DNA of 64,000 nt from NCBI RefSeq assembly GCF_014649835.1, contig NZ_BMTU01000018.1, forward strand, positions 1-64,000. The letters run 5' to 3'. The DNA is from Streptomyces pilosus. Its GTDB lineage: Bacteria; Actinomycetota; Actinomycetes; Streptomycetales; Streptomycetaceae. Position numbers and translations under genes: made by a program. Below, in pieces: positions 42,471 to 51,516 of the stretch. Each line of letters opens with the position of its first letter. The stretch's first letter is position 1. Below the pieces are notes generated by a model. That model saw only the letters and a list, made by a program, of their open reading frames with translations. It searched no databases and had not been told where the DNA came from.

Positions 42471-43214
42471 TCATCCGGTGCTGACCACCACGGTCCTGGC
42501 CGCCTTGTCGTGCAGGCCCTGCTTGTAGGGCCGGTCGAAGTAGCTCCAGCCGCCCGCGATGACGGTCCAGACGCAGGCGCAGCAGAACGCGAACGGCAGC
42601 CACAGCACGGCGGCCCGCATCAGCGAGGTCTGCACGGACGGGGTGGAGCCGTCGGAGAGGTCGGCCACCCTCATGTGCAGCAGCCTCTTGCCCAGGGTCT
42701 GGCCGGTGCGGGCGGTCAGGAGGGTGTCGTAGGCGATGTAGAGCACGGCGGCGACGGCGGACTGCACGAAGCCGTTGCCGACGTTGACGTCGTTGCCGTC
42801 GACGTTGTACTCGTTGACGCCGAACGGCCAGGTGAGCAGGACCACCACGATGCCGACCAGGATCATGTCGATGACGCGGGCCAGCGTGCGCCGGGCGCTG
42901 TCGGCGAGCGGGGGCATGCCGGCCAGGGGGTCGGAGGGGCCCTGGGGAGCGCCCCCGTAGGGGCCGCCGCCGCCGAACGGCCCGCCACCCGGCGGGCCTC
43001 CGCCGTACGGGCCTCCTCCCCCGTACGGGCCGCCACCTCCGTAGGGGTCACCGCCTCCCGCGGGACCGCCCCCGTACGGGGAGCCGGACCCGGGAGAGCC
43101 GGGCCCGGGTGAGCCGGACCCCTCGGAGCCGGGGCCACCCGGCGGGGGATGTTTCCTGAACGGGTCGTCGTCCGGCGGCTGCTGACCGGAGCCGGGGGGC
43201 GGTTCGGTGGTCAT
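42471..43214 (-). CDS. RDD-family membrane protein with Gly/Pro-rich N-terminus
   Basis: A 247-residue protein. The first ~110 residues are disordered and rich in Gly, Pro, Ser and Tyr, with repeats of GGGPYGG. The RDD domain follows: RRTLARVIDMILVGIVVVLL (Arg-Asp at its start), DTLLTARTGQTLGKRLLHMRV, ending in PYKQGLHDKAARTVVV. Three membrane helices. Paralogous to the next gene upstream (43279-44751). Role unknown; some RDD proteins are linked to ion or proton exchange. Confidence 0.88.
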   Translation of the reverse strand: MTTEPPPGSGQQPPDDDPFRKHPPPGGPGSEGSGSPGPGSPGSGSPYGGGPAGGGDPYGGGGPYGGGGPYGGGPPGGGPFGGGGPYGGAPQGPSDPLAGMPPLADSARRTLARVIDMILVGIVVVLLTWPFGVNEYNVDGNDVNVGNGFVQSAVAAVLYIAYDTLLTARTGQTLGKRLLHMRVADLSDGSTPSVQTSLMRAAVLWLPFAFCCACVWTVIAGGWSYFDRPYKQGLHDKAARTVVVSTG

Positions 43215-43278
43215 GCACCCGAGTCGACCGCGAACCCCCGGGCCCCGCATCCGGCGAGCCGCCGTCCGGAGTACCGGA

Positions 43279-44751
43279 TCAGCCGGCGACGAACGTGTGC
43301 GCGGCCTTGTCGTGCCAGCACTGCCGCCAGGGCTTGTCGAACAGGCACCACAGGACGCCCACGACACCGACGACGAGCAGTCCGGGAACGCTGTAGACGA
43401 GCCAGCGGCGCAGCGCCGCGCCGAAGCCGGGGGCCTCGTGGCCCTCGATGTCCCGTACGTCCAGGCCCAGCAGCTTCTTGCCCAGGGTGCGCCCCCACTT
43501 GACGGTGGGCAGCACCTCGTAGAGCACTCCGGTGAGGAGGAGGACGGCGAGGACGATGCCGAGGTGGACCGAGGTGGTGCCGTCGAGCAGCCAGACCGTG
43601 ACGGTCTCGCCGGACAGCTTGGCCGCCTCGATCTTCGCGTCGATGTGGTCCATGGCCGCGATGCCGAGCGGCACACCGGCCGCGGCGGTGACGGCGCCGA
43701 CGACGAGCGTGTCCAGCAGCCGGGCGGCCAGCCGCTTGCCGAGGGCGGCGGGGCGGGCCTCGGCCTGGCGGCGGGCGGCGGCCTGGAACGGGTCGTCGAC
43801 CGGGGGCTTCCACGGCGCGACCGGCGGCTCCTCGCCGCCGGCGAGCCGGTGCACCTGCTGCGCCCAGGAGGACTGACCGCCGCCCGAGCCGCTCGTCAGG
43901 GGCGCGGAGCCGGACGCGGCGGGAGCCGGAGCCGCGGGGGCGCCGGACGCGGCGGGAGCGGGAGCGGCGGGTGCCGCGGTCTGCGGGGGGACGGCCGGTG
44001 GGGTGGCCCGCTGCGGGCCGGAGGGTGCCGGGGTGGTGGCGGCGCTGGCGGCCGCGGCCTTTCCGGCACCGAAGCCGGGGCGTGCGGGGGCGGGGTGTGC
44101 CGGGGCCGGGTCCTGTCCCCGGCTCCGGTCGTCCGCGCGCGGGGTGACGGCGCGGAAGGTCATCGTGCCCTCGTCCCCGGCTCCGGCGCCGGCCGTCCGC
44201 CGGTCGTTCGCCACCGGTCCGCGGAGCACGAAGGTGCCCGCGCCGGCCGGCCCGGTACCCGGGTCCGCGGTGCCGGCTGCCGGGGGTTCCGGCGCGGAGG
44301 GCGCGGACGGCGGGGACGAGGCGGCCGCGTGCGGCACGCGCGGGTCGGTGCCCCAGGAGACCCTGCGGTCCTGGTCGCCGCCGAAGCCGGACTGGTGGGA
44401 GCGGTCCGCGCCCCAGGCCGAGGCCGGTTCGGGCCGGCTGCCGTGCTGCGCCTCGGCCGGGGAAGGACCGGGGGAGGAAGCGGCGGAGGGCGGCGGTGCG
44501 GGCGACGGGTGCGCCGGTTCGTCCACCGGGTCCTCGTCGAAGAAGTGCGGGCCGGTCTCCTCGACGGAGGGCACCGCCGGCCCGGCGCCGGAGGGCGCCG
44601 GGAGCGACTCGCCGTCCTTGGGCGCCGGACGGCTGGTGCCGGGGACCCAGGAGGCGCCGTTCCAGTACCGGACGTATCCGGGGATGGAGGGGTCCGGGTA
44701 GTACCCTTCGCGGGGCCTGTCGTCACCGGGGGCCGGGGTTGGGGCACTCAT
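43279..44751 (-). CDS. RDD-family membrane protein with DUF2510 domain
   Basis: A 490-residue protein. N-terminal DUF2510: REGYYPDPSIPGYVRYWNGASWV (residues ~12-36), a ~300-residue Pro/Ala/Ser-rich linker, then an RDD domain: LGKRLAARLLDTLVVGAVTAAAG, WGRTLGKKLLGLDVRD and a final PWRQCWHDKAAHTFV. ATG 44751 is taken as start since the protein then begins MSAPTPAPGD; the upstream frame lacks family likeness. Lies 64 bp before its shorter RDD paralogue, so probably co-transcribed. Confidence 0.88.
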   Translation of the reverse strand: MSAPTPAPGDDRPREGYYPDPSIPGYVRYWNGASWVPGTSRPAPKDGESLPAPSGAGPAVPSVEETGPHFFDEDPVDEPAHPSPAPPPSAASSPGPSPAEAQHGSRPEPASAWGADRSHQSGFGGDQDRRVSWGTDPRVPHAAASSPPSAPSAPEPPAAGTADPGTGPAGAGTFVLRGPVANDRRTAGAGAGDEGTMTFRAVTPRADDRSRGQDPAPAHPAPARPGFGAGKAAAASAATTPAPSGPQRATPPAVPPQTAAPAAPAPAASGAPAAPAPAASGSAPLTSGSGGGQSSWAQQVHRLAGGEEPPVAPWKPPVDDPFQAAARRQAEARPAALGKRLAARLLDTLVVGAVTAAAGVPLGIAAMDHIDAKIEAAKLSGETVTVWLLDGTTSVHLGIVLAVLLLTGVLYEVLPTVKWGRTLGKKLLGLDVRDIEGHEAPGFGAALRRWLVYSVPGLLVVGVVGVLWCLFDKPWRQCWHDKAAHTFVAG

Positions 44752-44863
44752 TCCGTCGTCCCGTATCTGCTCGATGGGTGGGTCGGGGGGACCACATCTA
44801 TCAGACGGGCGGGGAACTGACCGCCCGTCCGGCCGGACCCCACCCCTTTCGGGCACCTTCGGG

Positions 44864-46273
44864 TCAGAAGAGCTTGCCCGGGTTCAGAATGCCGAGCGGA
44901 TCGAAGGCCTTCTTGACGGCCCGCTGCATCTCCACGCCCACCGGGCCGAGTTCGCGCGCCAGCCACTCCCTCTTGAGCACGCCCACGCCGTGCTCGCCGG
45001 TGATGGTGCCGCCGAGCTCCAGACCGAGCGCCATGATCTCGTCGAAGGACTCCCGGGCCCGCCGCGACTCCTCCGCGTCGGTGGCGTCGAAGCAGACCGT
45101 CGGGTGCGTGTTGCCGTCGCCCGCGTGCGCCACGACACCGATGGTCAGCCGGTACTTCTCGGAGATCCGCTCCACGCCGTCGATGAGCTCGCCGAGCCTG
45201 GAGCGGGGCACGCACACGTCGTCGATCATCGTGGTGCCCCTGACCGCCTCCAGCGCGGGCAGTGACATCCGCCGTGCCTGGAGCAGCAGTTCGGACTCGG
45301 CGGCGTCCTCGGCCGGGACGACCTGGGTGGCCCCGGCGGCCTCGCACAGCGCGCCGACGGCGGCGAGGTCGGCCGCGGGGTCGGTGGTGTCGAAGGCGGC
45401 CAGCAGCAGTGCCTCGGTGGACTCCGGCAGGCCCATGCGGGCCATGTCGTTGACCGCCTTGACCGTCGTACGGTCCATGAGTTCGAGGAGTGAGGGGACG
45501 TGGCCGCCGGCCATGATGCGGCACACGGCGTCGCAGGCGGCGGCGCCGGAGGAGAACTCGGCGGCCAGCACCAGCTGGGCGGGCGGCTTGGGCCGCAGGG
45601 CGAGGACGGCGCGGACGACGATGCCGAGGGAGCCCTCGGAGCCGACGAACAGGCGGGTCAGGTCGTACCCGGCGACGCCCTTGGCGGTGCGGCGGCCGGT
45701 GGACATCAGGCGGCCGTCGGCGAGGACGACGTCCAGGCCGAGGACGTACTCGGCCGTCACGCCGTACTTCACGCAGCACAGCCCGCCGGACGCGGTGCCG
45801 ATGTTGCCGCCGATGGTGCAGGTCTCCCAGCTGGAGGGGTCCGGGGGGTAGGAGAGGCCGTGTTCGCCGACCGCGCGGGAGAGGGCGGCGTTGACGACGC
45901 CGGGCTCGACCACGGCGATCCGGTCGACCGGGCTGATCTCCAGGATGCGGTCCATCCGGGTCAGGGAGAGCACGATGCAGCCGTCGGTGGCGTTGGCGGC
46001 GCCGGACAGACCCGTGCGGGCGCCCTGCGGGACGACCGGGACGCGCAGCTCGGTGGCGGTGCGCATGACGTGCTGGACCTGTTCGACCGTGCGCGGCAGC
46101 ACGACCGCCGCGGGGCGGCCGGCCGGGCAGAAGCTCGCCATGTCGTGGGCGTAGGAGGCCGTGACGTCGGGGTCGGTGAGGACGGCGTCCGCGGGCAGGC
46201 CGCCGAGCAGCCGGTCGACGAGGGGGCCGGCCGACACCGTGTCTGCATCGCTGCGCGCTTCGCTACGGCTCAT
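44864..46273 (-). CDS. FAD-linked oxidase, glycolate oxidase GlcD/D-lactate dehydrogenase type
   Basis: A 469-residue flavoprotein. VVLPRTVEQVQHVMR and VPVVPQGARTGLSGAA are the PCMH FAD-binding motifs, with SSWETCTIGGNIGTASGG and VGSEGSLGIVVRAVL. The C-terminal oxidase domain has VAHAGDGNTHP and TGEHGVGVLKREWL, conserved in GlcD/LdhD. It oxidises a 2-hydroxyacid; glycolate and D-lactate are the best candidates. No GlcE/GlcF partners are near. ATG 46273 lacks a clear ribosome binding site. Confidence 0.93.
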   Translation of the reverse strand: MSRSEARSDADTVSAGPLVDRLLGGLPADAVLTDPDVTASYAHDMASFCPAGRPAAVVLPRTVEQVQHVMRTATELRVPVVPQGARTGLSGAANATDGCIVLSLTRMDRILEISPVDRIAVVEPGVVNAALSRAVGEHGLSYPPDPSSWETCTIGGNIGTASGGLCCVKYGVTAEYVLGLDVVLADGRLMSTGRRTAKGVAGYDLTRLFVGSEGSLGIVVRAVLALRPKPPAQLVLAAEFSSGAAACDAVCRIMAGGHVPSLLELMDRTTVKAVNDMARMGLPESTEALLLAAFDTTDPAADLAAVGALCEAAGATQVVPAEDAAESELLLQARRMSLPALEAVRGTTMIDDVCVPRSRLGELIDGVERISEKYRLTIGVVAHAGDGNTHPTVCFDATDAEESRRARESFDEIMALGLELGGTITGEHGVGVLKREWLARELGPVGVEMQRAVKKAFDPLGILNPGKLF

Positions 46274-46383
46274 GATCACAGCGTGGCACCCGGGGCCATC
46301 GGTGTGAACCCCGTGTACGGCAGCCGCGTCACATCGGGGTGTGATCATCGTACGTACGCGGGGTGTGACGCACAGTGTGCGCC

Positions 46384-47781
46384 ATGGACGACAAGCCGTG
46401 TGAGCCCCGCCGGCGGACGCGCCGCCGCGCGCTGCTCGCCTCCGTCACCGGGTGCGCCGTACTGGGCGGGGCGCTGGTACTGCTGCCGTGGGGTGAGGGG
46501 GCACCGCCCGCGCCGACTCCCGAGGCACGGGCGCTGGCCGCGGTCGGCAGCGGGGTGCCGGCCGCGCTGCCGGACCTGGGCGCCCTGGCCGCGGACCGGG
46601 AGCGGCACCTGAGGCGGCACCCCGGGGACGCCGCGGCCTGGGCGGTGCTCGGCTCGGCCCGGGTGGAACAGGGGCTGCGGCTGGCGGACCCGGCGTACTG
46701 GTCGCGGGCGGAGAAGGCGCTGCGCACCTCGCTGAAGGTGCGGCCGGAGGGCAACGCCCCGGCGCTGCGGGGGCTCGCGGCGCTGGCGAACGCGCGGCGG
46801 GACCACACCGGGGCACGCCGGTACGGCGAGGCCGCGCGGAAGCTGGAGCCGACGCGGTGGACGACGTATCCGCTGCTCATCGAGGCGTCGGCGGGACTCG
46901 GGGACGACGAGGAGACGGGCAGGCTGCTGGAGCGGCTGACCAAGCTGCGCACCGGTCCGGCGGTGATGGCGCGGGCGGCGGCCGTGTACCGGGACCGGGG
47001 CTGGCGGGAGGACGCGGCGGCGAAGCTGGCGGACGCGGCGTCCGCCGCCGGGGAGCCGGCCGAGCGGGCGGCGTACCTGGAGCGGGCCGGGCAGCTCGCC
47101 TGGGAGCGCGGCGACCGGGAGGACGCGCTGCGGCACTTCCGGGAGGCGGTGCGGATCGACCCCGATCAGCGGGCGGCGCAGGCCGGCCAGGGCAGGGCAC
47201 TGGCGTCACTGGGGCGGATGACGGAGGCACTGAGCGCGTACCGGATGGCGCTGGCGAAGCAGCCCCGGCCGGAGTACGCGCTGGAACTGGGCGAGCTGTA
47301 CGAGTCGCTGGGGCTGAGGCAGGCGGCGGAAGTGCAGTACGGGGTGCTGCGGGAACGGGTGCGGGTGGCCGCGGCGCACGGGGCGGACGAGTCGCTGGTG
47401 CTGGGCCGGTTCGAGGCGGACCACGGGGACGCGGCCGGTGCCGTGCGGCGGCTCCGGGCGGTGTGGGAGCGGGGCCCGTCGACGGAGGTGGCGGACGCGC
47501 TGGGATGGGCGCTGCACCGCGCCGGGCGGCACGAGGAGGCGCTGCCCTTCGCCGTGCGGGCGACGGAGGGGACGGAGGGGGGCGGGGTGCGCAGTGCGCT
47601 GTACGTGTTCCACCGGGGGGTGATCGAGCGGTCGCTGGAGCGGTACGGGGCGGCCCGGCGGCATCTGAGGGAGGCACTCCAGATCAACCCGTGGTTCTCC
47701 CCGCTGGCGGTCCCCCGGGCCAGAACCGCCCTGGCCCGCCTGGGCGAACCGCCCGTCCAGGCGGGCCCCGAGTCCTCCTGA
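46384..47781 (+). CDS. Tetratricopeptide-repeat protein with N-terminal membrane anchor
   Basis: About 465 residues. MDDKPCEPRRRTRRR then a hydrophobic helix (ALLASVTGCAVLGGALVLL) suggests a signal/anchor or a lipobox-like site. The remainder is TPR-type helical repeats, e.g. AWAVLGSARVEQGLRL, AYLERAGQLAWERGDREDALRHFREAVRIDPDQ, and HLREALQINPW at the end. ATG 46384 is assumed; GTG 46375 is in frame just upstream. Likely a protein-interaction scaffold outside the membrane; partners unknown. Confidence 0.85.
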   Translation: MDDKPCEPRRRTRRRALLASVTGCAVLGGALVLLPWGEGAPPAPTPEARALAAVGSGVPAALPDLGALAADRERHLRRHPGDAAAWAVLGSARVEQGLRLADPAYWSRAEKALRTSLKVRPEGNAPALRGLAALANARRDHTGARRYGEAARKLEPTRWTTYPLLIEASAGLGDDEETGRLLERLTKLRTGPAVMARAAAVYRDRGWREDAAAKLADAASAAGEPAERAAYLERAGQLAWERGDREDALRHFREAVRIDPDQRAAQAGQGRALASLGRMTEALSAYRMALAKQPRPEYALELGELYESLGLRQAAEVQYGVLRERVRVAAAHGADESLVLGRFEADHGDAAGAVRRLRAVWERGPSTEVADALGWALHRAGRHEEALPFAVRATEGTEGGGVRSALYVFHRGVIERSLERYGAARRHLREALQINPWFSPLAVPRARTALARLGEPPVQAGPESS

Positions 47782-47784
47782 CGC

Positions 47785-47826
47785 CCACCCCGCCGCTGCG
47801 GGCAGTCGTGCGCAGCGGCGGGGTGG
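47785..47826. terminator. 16-bp hairpin between convergent TPR and hppD genes
   Basis: CCACCCCGCCGCTGCG (47785-47800) pairs perfectly with 47811-47826 around a 10-nt loop, between the two stop codons, so it can serve both genes. Confidence 0.92.
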
Positions 47827-47832
47827 TCCGGG

Positions 47833-48981
47833 TTACAGGTTGCCGCGCTTGGCCTGTTCGCGCTCGATCGCCTCGAAGAGGGCCTTGAAGTTGCCCTTGC
47901 CGAAGCCCATCGAGCCGTGGCGTTCGATGAGCTCGAAGAAGACCGTCGGACGGTCCTGCACCGGCTTGGTGAAGATCTGCAGCAGGTACCCGTCCTCGTC
48001 CCGGTCGACGAGGATCTTCAGCTCGCGCAGCGTCTCCACCGGCACCCGGGTCTCCCCCGCCCACTCCCCGAGGGTGTCGTAGTACGAGTCGGGGGTGTCC
48101 AGGAACCGCACACCGGCCGCGCGCATCTGGCGGACGGTCTGCACGATGTCGTTGGTGTTCAGCGCGATGTGCTGGACGCCCGCGCCGCCGTAGAACTCCA
48201 GGTACTCGTCGATCTGGGACTTCTTCTTGGCGATGGCGGGCTCGTTGATCGGGAACTTGACCTTGAGCGTGCCGTCGGCGACCACCTTGGACATCAGCGC
48301 GCTGTACTCGGTGGCGATGTCGTCGCCCACGAACTCCTTCATGTTCGTGAAGCCCATGACCTTGTTGTAGAACTCGACCCACTCGTTCATCCGGCCGAGC
48401 TCGACGTTCCCGACGCAGTGGTCGATGGCCTGGAAGGAGCGCTGGGCCGGCGGCTCGACGATCGGCTCGGCGGCCACGTACCCGGGCAGGTAGGGGCCGT
48501 CGTAGCCGGAGCGCTCGACCAGCGTGTGGCGGGTCTCCCCGTACGTGGCGATCGCGGCCAGGACGACGGTGCCGTGCTCGTCCTTCATCTCGTACGGCTC
48601 GGCGACCGAGCGGGCGCCGTGCTCGATGGCGTAGGCGTACGCGGCACGCGCGTCCGGGACCTCGATGGCGAGGTCGACGACGCCGTCGCCGTGCGCCGCC
48701 ACGTGCTCGGCGAGGAAGGCGCCCCACTCGGTGGACTGCTTGATCACCGAGGTGAGGACGAAGCGGGCGGAGCCGCTCTCGAGGACGTAGGCGGCGGTCT
48801 CGCGGTTGCCGTTCTCCGGTCCGGAGTAGGCGACCAGCTTCATGCCGAAGGCGGTGGAGTAGTAGTGCGCCGCCTGCTTGGCGTTGCCCACGGCGAAGAC
48901 GACCGCGTCCATTCCCTTGACCGGGAAGGGGTCGGCCTGCCGGGCGGTCGCTGCGGGAGTGTGGTCTGTGGTCTGCGTCAT
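47833..48981 (-). CDS. hppD: 4-hydroxyphenylpyruvate dioxygenase
   Basis: A 382-residue Fe(II) enzyme that converts 4-hydroxyphenylpyruvate to homogentisate in tyrosine breakdown. Two VOC repeats; iron ligands His188 (AIDHCV), His271 (VQHIAL) and Glu350 (FFELIERHG). The C-terminal GFGKGNFKALFEAIE helix gates the active site. ATG 48981 gives MTQTTDHTP as in the S. coelicolor enzyme. Divergent from an Lrp/AsnC regulator with GCAA half-sites between, so tyrosine- or amino-acid-responsive control is likely. Confidence 0.97.
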   Translation of the reverse strand: MTQTTDHTPAATARQADPFPVKGMDAVVFAVGNAKQAAHYYSTAFGMKLVAYSGPENGNRETAAYVLESGSARFVLTSVIKQSTEWGAFLAEHVAAHGDGVVDLAIEVPDARAAYAYAIEHGARSVAEPYEMKDEHGTVVLAAIATYGETRHTLVERSGYDGPYLPGYVAAEPIVEPPAQRSFQAIDHCVGNVELGRMNEWVEFYNKVMGFTNMKEFVGDDIATEYSALMSKVVADGTLKVKFPINEPAIAKKKSQIDEYLEFYGGAGVQHIALNTNDIVQTVRQMRAAGVRFLDTPDSYYDTLGEWAGETRVPVETLRELKILVDRDEDGYLLQIFTKPVQDRPTVFFELIERHGSMGFGKGNFKALFEAIEREQAKRGNL

Positions 48982-49003
48982 AGGTGCAGGGTGGGCCAGC
49001 CCT

Positions 49004-49040
49004 GCAAGGTGCGCAATAGTTTGCCTGTTCACTGGGCAAT
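49004..49040. promoter_or_regulatory. GCAA/TTGC half-site cluster between hppD and the asnC-type gene
   Basis: GCAA-TAGT-TTGC (49013-49024) is a perfect short palindrome; TTGCC (49021-49025) and GGCAA (49035-49039) form a second inverted repeat, and TGCAA stands at 49004. Repeated symmetric half-sites are usual for Lrp/AsnC oligomers, and the cluster covers the hppD promoter region just upstream of its ATG. Confidence 0.6.
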
Positions 49041-49103
49041 GTGTTTAGCCGTACGCCCGCTCCGGCGGGCTTTCTGTACAGGATGACCATCGGGGAGGCC
49101 GAT

Positions 49104-49574
49104 ATGGCGATCGATCATCTGGACGGGCGGATCATCCTGCTGCTGGCACGGGAGCCCCGGATCGGGGTGCTGGAGATGTCCCGCCGGCTGGGGGTGGCGC
49201 GCGGCACGGTGCAGGCCCGCCTGGACCGCCTTCAGTCGAACGGAGTCATCCGCGGATTCGGCCCCGAGGTGGATCCCGCGGCCCTCGGCTACCCGGTCAC
49301 GGCGTTCGCCACGCTGCAGATCCGGCAGGGTCAAGGAGCCGACGTGCGGGCCCACTTGGCGGGTGTGCCGGAGGTGCTGGAGCTGCACACCACGACCGGC
49401 ACCGGGGACATGATGTGCCGGCTGGTGGCACGCTCCAACGCCGATCTCCAGCGGGTGATCGACCGCGTGGTCGGTTTTGATGGCATCGTCCGGGCGTCCA
49501 CGGCGATCGTCATGGAGAACCCCGTTCCGCTGCGGATCATCCCGCTGGTGGAGCAGGCCGCGCTCGGCGAGTGA
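49104..49574 (+). CDS. Lrp/AsnC-family regulator
   Basis: A 156-residue protein: IDHLDGRIILLLAREPRIGVLEMSRRLGVARGTVQARLDRLQSNGVI is the Lrp winged helix (residues ~2-50), and the rest is the RAM effector domain (VTAFATLQIRQGQG... TTTGTGDMMCRLVARSNADLQRVID). ATG 49104 follows GGGGAGG. It is divergent from hppD, and the same association is known in S. coelicolor (SCO2927/SCO2928). It may also affect the transporter operon 30 bp downstream. Confidence 0.93.
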   Translation: MAIDHLDGRIILLLAREPRIGVLEMSRRLGVARGTVQARLDRLQSNGVIRGFGPEVDPAALGYPVTAFATLQIRQGQGADVRAHLAGVPEVLELHTTTGTGDMMCRLVARSNADLQRVIDRVVGFDGIVRASTAIVMENPVPLRIIPLVEQAALGE

Positions 49575-49604
49575 CCCGACCTGGCCGAGCTGGGGTGAGC
49601 CGTT

Positions 49605-50252
49605 GTGAACTTCTGGGAGTACCTGGGGAGCCGGCATCAGCAGATCCTCGTCGACGCCTACCAGCACGCCAGCGTCGTCTTCCAGTGCATGGTGGTGGCC
49701 ACCCTGCTCGGCGTGGTGATCGGGGTGGTCACCTACCGCAGCGAGTGGGCGGGCAACCTCGCCACCGTCACCACCGCCACCCTGCTGACCATCCCGGCGC
49801 TGGCCATGATCGGTCTGCTGATCCCGGTCGTGGGGCTCGGCGTGCCGCCGACGGTGATCGCGCTGACGCTGTACGGGCTGCTGCCGATCGTGCGGAACGC
49901 GATCGTGGGCCTGCGCGGGGTCGATCCGTCGCTGGTGGACGCGGCGAAGGGGATCGGGATGTCGCGCGTGGCCCGGCTGGCACGGGTGGAGCTGCCGCTG
50001 GCGTGGCCGCCGATCCTGACCGGGATCCGGGTGTCCACCCAGATGCTGATGGGCATCGCCGCCATCGCCGCCTACGCCTCGGGTCCCGGCCTGGGCAACC
50101 TCATCTTCCGCGGGATCGCCTCGCTGGGCAGCTCGAACGCGCTGAACCAGGTGCTCGCCGGCACCCTCGGGATCATCGTCCTCGCCCTGCTGTTCGACGC
50201 CGCGTACGTCCTGCTCGGGCGGCTGACCATTCCCAGGGGGATCCGTGCCTGA
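49605..50252 (+). CDS. Osmoprotectant ABC transporter permease (OpuCB/ProW type)
   Basis: A 215-residue permease with five to six helices and the EAA-type loop AKGIGMSRVARLARVELPLAWPPILTGIR. GTG 49605 with GGGGTGAG upstream. First gene of a tightly packed operon: permease, ATPase, permease, binding protein. It imports glycine betaine, choline or related compatible solutes. The small ORF size is normal for OpuCB-like subunits. Confidence 0.93.
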   Translation: MNFWEYLGSRHQQILVDAYQHASVVFQCMVVATLLGVVIGVVTYRSEWAGNLATVTTATLLTIPALAMIGLLIPVVGLGVPPTVIALTLYGLLPIVRNAIVGLRGVDPSLVDAAKGIGMSRVARLARVELPLAWPPILTGIRVSTQMLMGIAAIAAYASGPGLGNLIFRGIASLGSSNALNQVLAGTLGIIVLALLFDAAYVLLGRLTIPRGIRA

Positions 50253-51516
50253 TTCCGTGGCTGGTCCCCGGACGCCGGAGGCGGAGACCCGCTCCGTCGG
50301 GGCGACCATCGAGCTGGAGGGTCTGACCAAGCGGTACCCGGGCAGCGCGCTGCCCGCCGTGGACGACGTCAGCATGGACTTCAGGGAAGGCGAGACGGTG
50401 ATCCTCGTCGGCCCGTCGGGCTGCGGGAAGTCCACCCTGCTGAAGATGATCAACCGGCTGATCGAGCCGACGTCCGGCCGGATCCGCATCGGCGGCGAGG
50501 ACGTCACCGACATGGACCCGGTGCGGCTGCGCCGCAAGATCGGGTACGCGATCCAGGCGAGCGGGCTGTTCCCGCACATGACGGTCGCGCAGAACATCGC
50601 CCTGGTGCCGAGGATGCTGCGCTGGCCCGCGGCCCGGGTGCGGGAGCGGGTGGAGGAGATGCTGGACCTGGTCGGCCTGGACCCGGGCGAGTTCCACGGC
50701 CGCTACCCGCGGCAGCTCTCCGGCGGCCAGCAGCAGCGGGTGGGCGTGGCGCGGGCGCTGGCGGCGGATCCACCGGTGCTGCTGATGGACGAGCCGTTCG
50801 GCGCGGTGGACCCGATCACCCGGGACCACCTCCAGGACGAGCTGATCCGGCTCCAGCGGGAGCTGCACAAGACGATCGTGTTCGTCACCCACGACTTCGA
50901 CGAGGCGATCAAGCTCGGCGACCGGATCGCGGTGCTGCGCGAACGCTCCCACATCGCGCAGTTCGACACCCCGGAGGCGATCCTCACCAACCCCGCCGAC
51001 GACTTCGTGTCCGGTTTCGTCGGCGCGGGGGCGGCGCTGAAGCGGCTCAACCTGACCCGGGTGCGGGACGTGGGGATCACCGACTATCCGACGGTGAGCG
51101 TCGACGACCCGCTCGAGGAGATCTTCAGCAGGCTCCGCTCCGGCGGCACCAACGAGGTGCTGGTGCTCGACAAGCGGGGCCGCCCCTACAAGTGGCTGCG
51201 GCGCGGCGACATGATGCGCGCCAAGGGCTCCCTGGCCCGCGCGGGCGCGCTGGTGGGCGACACGGTGACCCAGGACGCGACCCTGCGGGACGCGCTGGAG
51301 GCGGTGCTGACCGACAACACCGGCCGGGTCCCGGTCACCGGGCGGCGCGGCGCGTACGAGGGGGTCGTGGACGTGGAGACGCTGATGAACTCCGTGCACG
51401 AGCTGCTGGAGGCGGACCGGCTGGAGGCGCGGGAGGCGCAGGCCGACCTCCAGGACCAGCGGGCCTCGCAGACGCACGCCGAGCAGGAGGGCCCCGGCGG
51501 GGAGGCGAAGGCGTGA
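50245..51516 (+). CDS. Osmoprotectant ABC transporter ATPase with CBS domains (OpuCA/ProV type)
   Basis: A 423-residue ATPase. Walker A VGPSGCGKST, signature QLSGGQQQRVGVARAL, Walker B VLLMDEPFGAVD and switch His in FVTHDFDE. After about residue 270 a tandem CBS region follows (YPTVSVDDPLEEIFSRLRSGGTNEVLVLD and GRVPVTGRRGAYEGVVDVETLM), which in OpuA senses ionic strength. GTG 50245 overlaps the upstream gene by 8 bp. Confidence 0.94.
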   Translation: MPDSVAGPRTPEAETRSVGATIELEGLTKRYPGSALPAVDDVSMDFREGETVILVGPSGCGKSTLLKMINRLIEPTSGRIRIGGEDVTDMDPVRLRRKIGYAIQASGLFPHMTVAQNIALVPRMLRWPAARVRERVEEMLDLVGLDPGEFHGRYPRQLSGGQQQRVGVARALAADPPVLLMDEPFGAVDPITRDHLQDELIRLQRELHKTIVFVTHDFDEAIKLGDRIAVLRERSHIAQFDTPEAILTNPADDFVSGFVGAGAALKRLNLTRVRDVGITDYPTVSVDDPLEEIFSRLRSGGTNEVLVLDKRGRPYKWLRRGDMMRAKGSLARAGALVGDTVTQDATLRDALEAVLTDNTGRVPVTGRRGAYEGVVDVETLMNSVHELLEADRLEAREAQADLQDQRASQTHAEQEGPGGEAKA

